From Richelia sp. CSU_2_1 (GTDB lineage: Bacteria > Cyanobacteriota > Cyanobacteriia > Cyanobacteriales > Microcoleaceae), in assembly GCA_012034575.1 (NCBI GenBank), contig JAAUPF010000049.1, positions 1 through 40,073 on the forward strand: a DNA stretch of 40,073 nucleotides, in the 5' to 3' direction. This document shows, piece after piece, positions 1 through 7,100 of the stretch. The notes under the pieces were generated by a model that saw only the letters and a program-made list of their open reading frames with translations, made no database searches and was not told the origin of the DNA. How positions within the stretch are numbered: the first letter of the stretch is position 1; each line of letters starts with the position of its first letter. The translations under genes and the position numbers were made by a program.

Positions 1-98
1 GTTAGCATGACGGCGATCGACGGCGACGGACAGGCGTTGGTTGGCGGCGGTGGGCGACGATAGACGGTCGGTGGCGGGCAGGCGGCAACGATACCTGC

Positions 99-3000
99 GT
101 GGGTGGCGACGGCAACGACATGGTAGACGGCGGCGACGGCGACGACAGCGTTGTCGGCGGCGGTAGTGGCAACGACACCTTGATGGGTGGCAACGATAAC
201 GATACCCTTGTCGGCGGTACTGGCGATCACACTTGTATCGGCGGTGCGGGAAGAGATGTTTTCGTCATGGAAAACCGCACCTCTCCGGGTGGAATTTCAG
301 TTATTACTGACTACCAAGACGAGACAGACACATTTTTGCTGCACGGTGGCTTAAGCTTCAGCAGTTTGATCTTCGTACAAGTCGGTTTGAACACTGAAAT
401 TCGTGTTAGCGGTAACTTTTTACTGGCAGTATTGTTAAATGTCAGCGCGACGATTTTGGAAGTCAGCGACTTTTTGACTGTTGGTGGTGGCGGTAACATT
501 CCTGGCGGCAACAACAACAATAACAATAACAACAACACTACCCCAACGCCGAGTAACACCCCTCCGCAAGCCGAAGCTAACAGAACTCTCAGCCTCGGTG
601 GCGGTACCACGCAAGTAATTTCTTCTGACTTCTTGCGGTTTTTCGATCGCGAGCAAGGTTTCAGCGGTACTCAATTCACGATTACGGATCTGCCTGCCGC
701 TACAGTCGGACAACTATTCTATAAAGGAGTAGCCGTTACTCAAGTCGGTTTGACATTCTCTCAAACAGACATTACCCTCGGTTTGTTGAGTTTCAGAGCG
801 GCAGCAAGTTTTAGCGGTGCTGCGAGTTTTGGTTTTAGCGTTAGCGACGGCACCACTGTTGTTACCAGTCAGCGTTTTAGCTTCAATGTCATCCAAACCA
901 GCTTTAATTTTGCTGGCAGTACGCTTCCTCAAACTATTACCGGTTCTGAATTTGATGATTCGATCGTCGGTGGCGATGCTGACGATAGCATTACAAGCGC
1001 TACTGGCAAGGATAAAGTCAAGGGAGCCAGAGGTAACGACACAATTAAAGGCAATGCTGACGATGACGATATCGAAGGCGATGACGGTGATGACAATGTA
1101 GAAGGCGGTGCTGGCAAAGACACAATCAAAGGAGGCCTAGGTAAGGACAAAATTCAAGGCGACGATGACGATGATGATATTGACTCTGGCGACGATGATG
1201 ATGATGTCGGAGGCGGTAGTGGCAAAGACAAAATCAAACTAGGCATAGGAAAGGACAAAGCTAAAGGCGACGATGGCGATGACGATATCGACGGTGGCGA
1301 TGACGATGACACCATTGAAGGTGGCACCGGCAATGACACTGTAGTAGGCGCTACCGGCAATGACGTTTTAACCGGCAATGATGGCGACGATTCGATCGAA
1401 GGTGGCGAAGGCACCAATACTTTAATTGGTGGTGCGGGGCGCGATCGATTTGTTTACCGAGTTTCCCGTCAAGAGATTACAACAGTCCTACAAGCTGACT
1501 TACTTGCTGACTTTAGTGGTACTGACGATGTTTTAGAGTTTTCTACCGCTGCTTTTGCTAATCTCAGCGTTGCTAGTTTGACTCGACTGTCAATTAATAC
1601 TGCTTTTACCGGCACTATCGGCAGCGCTAACTTGCTCGATTTCAGTGCCGATGTCAGCGTTACCAGCATCGCAACTTTGCAAGCGCGGTTTACAGCTTTG
1701 GGCGGCAGTCCCGGACCTGTTTTCTGTCAGTTTACTGATGCCAGCACCGGCGGTACTGTATTGGTATTTTCGATCGGCGCGCGCTTTGAAGTTCTAGCTC
1801 GTTTCTCGGCAGTAATTAGCCTTCAAATTAGCAACTTTGCCTTCGTCGGTCCGACGCTAAATGTTCCGACCGGTACTTCCGGACCTGATATTGTCAACTT
1901 CGGAACTTTCCCATCTGGAGTTACTTTCAGCGGTTTTGCAGGGGATGACAGCATCTCCGGCAGCAATTTTGACGACAGCATTCTCGGCGGTGACGGGAAT
2001 GACTTTATTGACGGTAAAAATGGCAAAGAAAGACTCAGTGGCGGTGCTGGAAACGATCGCCTGTTTGGAGGAGACGCCGACGATACGATTACTGGTGACG
2101 AAGGCGACGATTCGATTAACGGCGGTATCGGTTTTGATGTGCTAACTGGTGGCAGCGGTGCTGACATCTTTAGTTACACGACAACTAAAGAAGGCGGAGA
2201 TAAAATTACCGACTTCACCTCTGGAACTGATAAATTCCAGTTTGTTTCTAGCAATTTCGGCAACATCACCGGCTCGAATTTTGACTTGGTAAATGTTGTC
2301 GGTACATCAACAGATATTACCGATAAAGAATTGCTGCTGTTCTCTGGTACTTTTGCCAGTTTAGCGGCAGTTCAAGCGCAAATCGGCACGACTGTCGGTG
2401 GCGGAACTGCACCTTTCTTCGGCTTCTATCAAAATGCTGCGGGCGAAAGCGTCCTGTTCTTCGATGCGGACGGCACGGGTTCCGGTTCTGCGGTTACTGT
2501 GGCTAATTTGGGCACCGGAGTTACCAGTTTAGGATCGGCGGACTTTGCATTTACAGGTACGATCGCCCCTCCTCCCCCTCCTGCTGGAGGCAACAGCACT
2601 GTTGACTTAAATTCCAACAGTACCTTCCCAGTTGGCAGCAACGATTTCAGCACCAATGCTGGCGGTTATAAATTCACCGGACCTGTATTGTTTACCGGCA
2701 ATGCTAGTGATAATAAAGTCACCGGTACGGCATTTGCTGACTTCCTGACTGGCGCTTCTGGTGCAGATTTACTCAACGGCGGTAGCGGTCCAGATACTCT
2801 TGACGGTGGTGCCGGTGCGGATACTCTGACAGGCGGACCTGGTGGCGATGTCTTTATTTACAGCGGCCCTGCTGACGGTCCCGATACGATTACTGACTTC
2901 ACTTTTGGGGTTGACAAATTGTCATTTAAGGCTTCTGTCTTTGGCAATTTGACTACTACAAACTTTGATGGAGTTAGCGGCGTTGCTCCCGATATTACTG

Positions 3001-3941
3001 GCAAGGAGTTGGTAATTTTCACCGGCGGAACTTTTGCCAGTTTTGACGATGCGCAAACTACAGCAACTGGCAGTTCTACAAGCCCCGGTTTCTTTGCATT
3101 TACTAATGCTGCAAATGAAACGGTGCTGGTGTTTGATTCCAACGGTACGACTGCGGGCGGCTTTACAACTGTTGCTAATTTGGGTACGGCTGCGGGCAGT
3201 TTGGGAACGGGAGATTTTGTATTTACAGGTTCGATCGCGAATACTCCTGTTGATACTTCCCCCAATCTCGGTAGCGTTACCGATTTAAATACACCTGGAA
3301 GTTTCCCCAGTGCTGTTAACAACTTCGGTTCCGGCGCAGGCGGTTACAACTTTAGTACCCCTGTATTGTTTACCGGCAATGCCAGCAATAACAGCGTCAC
3401 GGCCACTCAGTTTGCCGATATTTTAAGCGGCGGATCGGGTGCTGACATATTTGACGGCGGCTTGGGTGACGACAGTATGTCTGGCGATGAAGGCGATGAC
3501 AGCCTCTTCGGCGGTGGCGGTAGCGACACTCTCACCGGCGGTACTGGTAACGATACTCTAATCGGCGGCGCGGGAACTAATGTTCTCAACGGCGGCGCGG
3601 GTGAGGATGTGTTTGTGTTTACTGGAACTAGCGTTGGCGGTGGCGATGCAATCACCAATTACAGCACTGCTGACGATCTAATCGCTCTCGATAGTTCTGC
3701 TTTTGCAGGGTTTGCAACAGGAACTTTAGGCTTGAATTTCTACACTTACAGCACTGCTCTGACTGTAAGTGCGATCGAGAATACTTTGAGCGGTCCGTCG
3801 ATAATTGCGCTGTACGATGGTGCAAATACGAAACTGTACTACGATTCTAACGGTTCTACTGTTGGCGGTAGCAGTTTGTTTGCAACTGTCAATAATGTCG
3901 ATTTAGGATTAACGGGCAATGCGGAATTGTTCTTGTTCTAA
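99..3941 (+). CDS. Giant RTX (hemolysin-type) calcium-binding protein, 5'-partial
   Basis: This is a secreted, multi-module RTX protein. Blocks of the glycine/aspartate nonapeptide GGxGxDxUx, which folds into calcium-binding beta-rolls, occur at residues ~1-50, ~285-450, ~610-690, ~870-920 and ~1105-1175. They are separated by beta-rich linkers. One linker is Asn-rich (about nine consecutive N near residue 142), followed by a cadherin/CSPG-like stretch. Modules three and four share a linker containing TFAS, VANLGT and GPVLFTGNAS, which indicates internal tandem duplication. The C-terminus ends in ELFLF, like the ELF ends of the two small RTX proteins at 37503-39419. That fits an uncleaved C-terminal type I secretion signal, but no transporter is in the window. 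The GTG at 99 is only the first usable codon; the gene certainly begins upstream. Bases 6-98 read in this frame without a stop but lose the repeat, apparently through extra Gs. Substrate or adhesive function is unknown. Confidence 0.85.
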   Translation: MGGDGNDMVDGGDGDDSVVGGGSGNDTLMGGNDNDTLVGGTGDHTCIGGAGRDVFVMENRTSPGGISVITDYQDETDTFLLHGGLSFSSLIFVQVGLNTEIRVSGNFLLAVLLNVSATILEVSDFLTVGGGGNIPGGNNNNNNNNNTTPTPSNTPPQAEANRTLSLGGGTTQVISSDFLRFFDREQGFSGTQFTITDLPAATVGQLFYKGVAVTQVGLTFSQTDITLGLLSFRAAASFSGAASFGFSVSDGTTVVTSQRFSFNVIQTSFNFAGSTLPQTITGSEFDDSIVGGDADDSITSATGKDKVKGARGNDTIKGNADDDDIEGDDGDDNVEGGAGKDTIKGGLGKDKIQGDDDDDDIDSGDDDDDVGGGSGKDKIKLGIGKDKAKGDDGDDDIDGGDDDDTIEGGTGNDTVVGATGNDVLTGNDGDDSIEGGEGTNTLIGGAGRDRFVYRVSRQEITTVLQADLLADFSGTDDVLEFSTAAFANLSVASLTRLSINTAFTGTIGSANLLDFSADVSVTSIATLQARFTALGGSPGPVFCQFTDASTGGTVLVFSIGARFEVLARFSAVISLQISNFAFVGPTLNVPTGTSGPDIVNFGTFPSGVTFSGFAGDDSISGSNFDDSILGGDGNDFIDGKNGKERLSGGAGNDRLFGGDADDTITGDEGDDSINGGIGFDVLTGGSGADIFSYTTTKEGGDKITDFTSGTDKFQFVSSNFGNITGSNFDLVNVVGTSTDITDKELLLFSGTFASLAAVQAQIGTTVGGGTAPFFGFYQNAAGESVLFFDADGTGSGSAVTVANLGTGVTSLGSADFAFTGTIAPPPPPAGGNSTVDLNSNSTFPVGSNDFSTNAGGYKFTGPVLFTGNASDNKVTGTAFADFLTGASGADLLNGGSGPDTLDGGAGADTLTGGPGGDVFIYSGPADGPDTITDFTFGVDKLSFKASVFGNLTTTNFDGVSGVAPDITGKELVIFTGGTFASFDDAQTTATGSSTSPGFFAFTNAANETVLVFDSNGTTAGGFTTVANLGTAAGSLGTGDFVFTGSIANTPVDTSPNLGSVTDLNTPGSFPSAVNNFGSGAGGYNFSTPVLFTGNASNNSVTATQFADILSGGSGADIFDGGLGDDSMSGDEGDDSLFGGGGSDTLTGGTGNDTLIGGAGTNVLNGGAGEDVFVFTGTSVGGGDAITNYSTADDLIALDSSAFAGFATGTLGLNFYTYSTALTVSAIENTLSGPSIIALYDGANTKLYYDSNGSTVGGSSLFATVNNVDLGLTGNAELFLF

Positions 3942-3993
3942 GTTGGCTGCGGGGAGTAATTTAGTCCTCCGCTAATTGTCAACGTTTTAAATA

Positions 3994-4020
3994 AAACCCG
4001 CTCCTTTTTGGGGCGGGTTT
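3994..4020 (+). terminator. Rho-independent-type hairpin after the RTX gene
   Basis: An 11-bp stem (AAACCCGCTCC with GGGGCGGGTTT, one G-T wobble) closes a TTTTT loop about 50 bases after the RTX stop codon. The downstream T-tract is weak (ATTATT), so termination is likely but not textbook. Confidence 0.7.
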
Positions 4021-4218
4021 ATTATTGCAAATTTTTGTAAAGCCATCGTAGAACGACGGGGTTTTCAACCCAGTTTTCTGATAAATAAGTCTTTGGTACT
4101 ATAGCAACCGCCACATCGGTTAGGACATTCAATCACTCATCAATATGGTCTAAAATCCATGCTTCATAAACGGTTAGATTCGGATACCATAACTGTCAAC
4201 TGTCAACTGCTATAATTG

Positions 4219-4327
4219 GTTGCAATTTACATCTCCCCGCAAGGGGATTGAAAGAATATTTGATACTTGCCGATCGAATTATTAATTTTTGAGTTGCAAT
4301 TCACTTTTCCCCGCAAGGGGATTAAAG
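4219..4327 (+). CRISPR. Two-repeat CRISPR-like remnant, no cas genes
   Basis: Two near-identical units begin with GTTGCAAT and contain CCCCGCAAGGGGATT (4219-4254 and 4293-4327). They are 35-36 bases long and separated by a 38-base unique spacer. The CCCCGCAAGGGG core and the ATTGAAAG end match the style of cyanobacterial CRISPR repeats. The second copy differs at its 3' end (ATTAAAG) and in the ACTTTT segment, as terminal repeats often do. No cas gene is present, so this is an orphan or decayed mini-array. A dispersed hairpin repeat is the alternative. Confidence 0.55.
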
Positions 4328-4331
4328 TCGG

Positions 4332-4362
4332 GTTTCTGAATCCCCGCGCTGAGTCCAAGAAA
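4332..4362 (+). repeat. Left arm of ~31-bp direct repeat flanking the TnpB element
   Basis: It begins GTTTCTGAATCCCCGCG and ends AAGAAA. It matches 28 of 31 bases at 5761-5791, on the far side of the TnpB element. Confidence 0.65.
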
Positions 4363-4445
4363 CCGGGTTTCTATGCGAATTGACCAAGAAATTGGGATAC
4401 AAGCCCCGTCCTTCTAGGACGGCTTTAATTTAATAAACTCTGGAA

Positions 4446-4474
4446 TTTAGTTCAGTGTCATGCTAGTATATAAT
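4446..4474 (+). promoter_or_regulatory. Candidate sigma70-type promoter of tnpB
   Basis: A perfect TATAAT at 4469-4474 lies 17 bases after a weak TTTAGT (-35) and 22 bases before the tnpB ATG. The assignment rests on sequence match only. Confidence 0.4.
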
Positions 4475-4496
4475 AACAAAAAACCAAGTCGAAGCA

Positions 4497-5714
4497 ATGC
4501 TAGTTTTTGAGTTCAAAGCATACGGGAAAAAAGAGCAATACCACAAGATTGAGGAAGCCATCCGCACGGGGCAATTTGTCAGAAACAAGTGCCTGCGGTA
4601 TTGGATGGACAATCGCGGTGTTGGCAAAAAAGAACTGTATCGTCACTGCACTCAATTAAGAGCCCAGTTTCACTTTGCTGCTGAACTAAACAGCCATGCT
4701 TGTCAAGCTGCGGTTGAAAATGCGGAACGCGCCATCAATCGGTTTTACAGTAATTGTAAAAAGAAGGTTGCAGGCAAGAAAGGCTACCCAAAATTCAAAA
4801 AACACAGTCGCTCGATCGAGTATAAGGTCAGTGGCTGGAAACTTTCAGAATGTCGGAAACGGATCGCGTTTACCGATAAGAAAGGTATCGGACTGTTGAA
4901 GCTCAAAGGCAGTCGCGATTTACATTTCTACCAAATAGAACAAATCAAAAGAGTGCGGATTGTAAGACGCAGTGATGGGTATTACGTGCAATTCTGTATT
5001 GATTCCCCTCGAATAGGCCTAAAAGCTAGCCAACTCAAAAACCGCGCTGTAGGAATTGATGTCGGGATTAAATACTTTTTGGCTGACAGCGATGGAGGAA
5101 TCGTTGAGAATCCGAAATTTTATCGCAAATCCGAAAAAGGATTAAACCGCGCCAACCGCAAAAAGTCCAAAAAGTTTCAGAAAGGGAAACCGCAATCTAA
5201 TAACTATAAGAAGGCAAGAAATCGGTATGCTCGGAAGCATCTAAGAGTAACCAGGCAGCGAGAAGAGTTTGTCAAGAGCGTGGCACTCCGTTATATCCAA
5301 TCTAACGATTTGGTCGCCTGTGAAGACTTAAATGTGAAGAACATGGTAAAAAACCGAAAACTGTCTAAGTCGATTAGTGATGCGGGTTGGTCAAAGTTTC
5401 TGATGTGGCTGGATTATTTTGGGAGCGTCTACGGAACAAAAACCGTAGCTGTAGATCCCCACAATACCAGTCAGAATTGCTCGAATTGTGGCAAAAAAGT
5501 CAGTAAGTCACTATCAACTAGAACGCATATTTGCCCGCATTGCGGGTATGTAGCGAATCGAGACACAAACGCAGCAATTAACATCTTGAAACGCGCCCAA
5601 AATACGGCGGGGCACGCCGAAATTAACGCTTGGGGAGAGATGCCCTCTAGCTTAGTTGGGGAAACCCTGCTAGGTTATGGCGACTCATTGAACCAAGAAT
5701 CCCTGCCCTTATAG
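4497..5714 (+). CDS. tnpB: RNA-guided endonuclease TnpB family protein
   Basis: This 405-residue TnpB (OrfB) has a complete catalytic set. The RuvC-like triad is D188 in GIDVGIKY, E276 in CEDLNV and D356 in NRDTNAA. A zinc-ribbon is formed by C328, C331, C346 and C349. The basic N-terminal half (KKKVAGKKGYPKFKK) fits RNA/DNA binding. Characterised TnpBs are omega-RNA-guided DNA nucleases that re-cut donor sites and so keep the transposon in the genome; Cas12 nucleases descend from them. The tail (AINAWGE to LNQESLPL) overlaps the element's right-end hairpin, as expected if the scaffold RNA is made from the 3' part of the gene. The ATG at 4497 is preceded by a good -10 box but no strong ribosome-binding site. 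No frameshift is seen, so activity is plausible. Confidence 0.92.
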   Translation: MLVFEFKAYGKKEQYHKIEEAIRTGQFVRNKCLRYWMDNRGVGKKELYRHCTQLRAQFHFAAELNSHACQAAVENAERAINRFYSNCKKKVAGKKGYPKFKKHSRSIEYKVSGWKLSECRKRIAFTDKKGIGLLKLKGSRDLHFYQIEQIKRVRIVRRSDGYYVQFCIDSPRIGLKASQLKNRAVGIDVGIKYFLADSDGGIVENPKFYRKSEKGLNRANRKKSKKFQKGKPQSNNYKKARNRYARKHLRVTRQREEFVKSVALRYIQSNDLVACEDLNVKNMVKNRKLSKSISDAGWSKFLMWLDYFGSVYGTKTVAVDPHNTSQNCSNCGKKVSKSLSTRTHICPHCGYVANRDTNAAINILKRAQNTAGHAEINAWGEMPSSLVGETLLGYGDSLNQESLPL

Positions 5715-5760
5715 GGCGGGGAGTGTCAAGCATCTTCATGAGATTTTACGCAGAAACCTA

Positions 5761-5791
5761 GTTTCTGAGTCCCCGCGTTGAGTGCAAGAAA
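5761..5791 (+). repeat. Right arm of ~31-bp direct repeat flanking the TnpB element
   Basis: It begins GTTTCTGAGTCCCCGCG and is 28/31 identical to 4332-4362. IS605-type elements make no target duplication. The pair is therefore more likely a pre-existing dispersed repeat split by, or placed either side of, the insertion. Confidence 0.65.
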
Positions 5792-5886
5792 GTCCTGACT
5801 GCAAAGGAGTCGATCGCCCTGATATCTATTTTTCGGATTCCATCCGTGTCATAATGCGTGTCTGAGCGCAACACAACAGAAAAATT

Positions 5887-6948
5887 ATGATTATTGTAAT
5901 GAAAGTCGGCACTCCCGCAGCCGAGATCGATCGCCTAGACGAAGAACTCCGCACTAACTGGGGTTTGACACCCGAAAGAATCGTCGGGCGTTACAAAACC
6001 GTCATCGGCTTAGTGGGCGACACCGTTGAACTTGAACCCATGCAACTGCGCGAAATGAGTTCCTGGGTTGAAGAAGTCCTGCGCGTCGAAAAACCCTACA
6101 AGCGCGCTTCCCTGGAATACCGCCAAGGAGAACCCAGCAGCGTTGCCGTACCCACTCCCGCCGGTACAGTAACGATCGGCCTGCACCATCCCATTGCCAT
6201 CGTAGCTGGCCCTTGTTCCGTAGAAAACGAAGAAATGATTGTCGAAACGGCAAAGCGCGTCAAAGCTGCTGGCGCTCAATTTCTCCGGGGTGGAGCGTAC
6301 AAACCGAGAACTTCTCCCTACGCTTTTCAAGGACACGGCGAAAGTGCTTTGGGATTGCTGGCGACAGCCCGAGAAGCTAGCGGTTTGGGCATTATTACCG
6401 AAGTTATGGATGCTGCAGACTTAAGTGCGATCGTAGAAGTAGCCGATGTCATTCAAGTCGGCGCGAGAAATATGCAGAATTTCTCGCTGTTGAAAAAAGT
6501 CGGAGCTCAAGACAAACCGGTGTTACTGAAGCGCGGCATCTCCGCCACGATCGAAGAATGGTTGATGGCTGCCGAGTATATCATGGCTGCCGGCAACCCG
6601 AACGTGATTTTGTGCGAGCGCGGCATTCGCGGCTATGACAGACAATATACGCGGAATACTCTCGATTTGTCGGCAGTGCCGGTACTGCGGACTTTAACTC
6701 ACCTGCCGATTATGGTTGACCCCAGTCACGGCACCGGTTGGGCGCAGTTTGTACCTTCAATGTCAATGGCTTCGATCGCCTCGGGTACAGATTCGCTGAT
6801 GATAGAAGTGCACCCGAATCCGAAAAAAGCTTTGTCTGACGGGCCGCAATCTTTAACACCGGATCAGTTCGACCAACTGATGCAAGAATTGGCGGTAATG
6901 GGTAAATTAATGAATCGCTGGCCGCAACCTGTAGCTGTTTTAGCTTAA
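5887..6948 (+). CDS. aroF: 3-deoxy-7-phosphoheptulonate (DAHP) synthase, type I-beta
   Basis: This enzyme catalyses the first step of the shikimate pathway, condensing phosphoenolpyruvate and erythrose-4-phosphate into DAHP in the cytoplasm. Residues ~1-85 form the ferredoxin-like (ACT-like) N-terminal domain that gives aromatic amino acid feedback in Thermotoga-type enzymes. The TIM barrel follows, with GPCSVE (metal-binding Cys), GGAYKPRTSPYAFQG (PEP site), LLKRG, ILCERGIRGYD and the metal-binding VDPSHGTG. The length (353 residues) is normal for the beta subclass. Translation may start at the ATG at 5887 or 5902 (MKVGTP). The gene stands alone. A degenerate transposon end and a heptamer array follow it, with no clear terminator of its own. 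Confidence 0.95.
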   Translation: MIIVMKVGTPAAEIDRLDEELRTNWGLTPERIVGRYKTVIGLVGDTVELEPMQLREMSSWVEEVLRVEKPYKRASLEYRQGEPSSVAVPTPAGTVTIGLHHPIAIVAGPCSVENEEMIVETAKRVKAAGAQFLRGGAYKPRTSPYAFQGHGESALGLLATAREASGLGIITEVMDAADLSAIVEVADVIQVGARNMQNFSLLKKVGAQDKPVLLKRGISATIEEWLMAAEYIMAAGNPNVILCERGIRGYDRQYTRNTLDLSAVPVLRTLTHLPIMVDPSHGTGWAQFVPSMSMASIASGTDSLMIEVHPNPKKALSDGPQSLTPDQFDQLMQELAVMGKLMNRWPQPVAVLA

Positions 6949-6970
6949 TCGATCGCAGTCACAGATTGCT

Positions 6971-7022
6971 GTTGAACTAAATGTTTAGAATCCCCGTCAT
7001 TCCACGGCGGGGAGAATGTCAA
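6971..7022 (+). repeat. Orphan right end of an IS605/TnpB-type element
   Basis: The order TTGAAC, GAATCCCCG, hairpin, CGGCGGGGAG, TGTCAA repeats the right end of the TnpB element at ~5687-5729, but there is no tnpB or left end beside it. It is probably a relic or a minimal derivative. Confidence 0.55.
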
Positions 7023-7033
7023 CTGAGCACTTT

Positions 7034-7096
7034 CTTCCATCTTCCATCTTCCATCTTCCATCTTCCATCTTCCATCTTCCATCTTCCTTCTTCCTT
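7034..7096 (+). repeat. Heptanucleotide tandem array (CTTCCAT)7(CTTCCTT)2
   Basis: Nine exact 7-base units abut the 3' end of the DUF2079 gene: seven CTTCCAT and two CTTCCTT. This is an STRR-type cyanobacterial repeat. The CTTCCTT variant is the one that appears inside a gene at 36240-36290. Confidence 0.95.
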
Positions 7097-7100
7097 CTAC

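Larger units (their letters stand above)
3942..4496. other. Gene-free gap rich in repeats
   Basis: After the RTX terminator, this 555-base stretch holds copies of the short TGTCAAC repeat near 4195-4210, two CRISPR-like repeats, one arm of a direct repeat, the left-end hairpin of the TnpB element and a candidate tnpB promoter. I see no coding sequence. Confidence 0.6.
4395..5729 (+). mobile_element. Solitary TnpB (IS1341-type, IS200/IS605 superfamily) element
   Basis: The element consists of a left-end hairpin (4401-4425, GTCCTTCTAGGAC core), an intact tnpB, and a right-end hairpin (5701-5721, CCCTGCCCT with AGGGCGGGG around TAT) ending in TGTCAA. There is no tnpA Y1 transposase, so movement would need one acting in trans. 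Imperfect subterminal hairpins and the absence of terminal inverted repeats are typical of the superfamily. In characterised relatives the right end encodes the omega-RNA guide scaffold, and here the tnpB stop codon lies inside the right-end hairpin. The left boundary is approximate. Confidence 0.7.

Noticed and set aside
311..3658. Pro/Ser/Leu-rich open frames antisense to the RTX gene
   Set aside because: They are reverse-strand reads of Gly/Asp repeats and arise automatically from the repeat codons.
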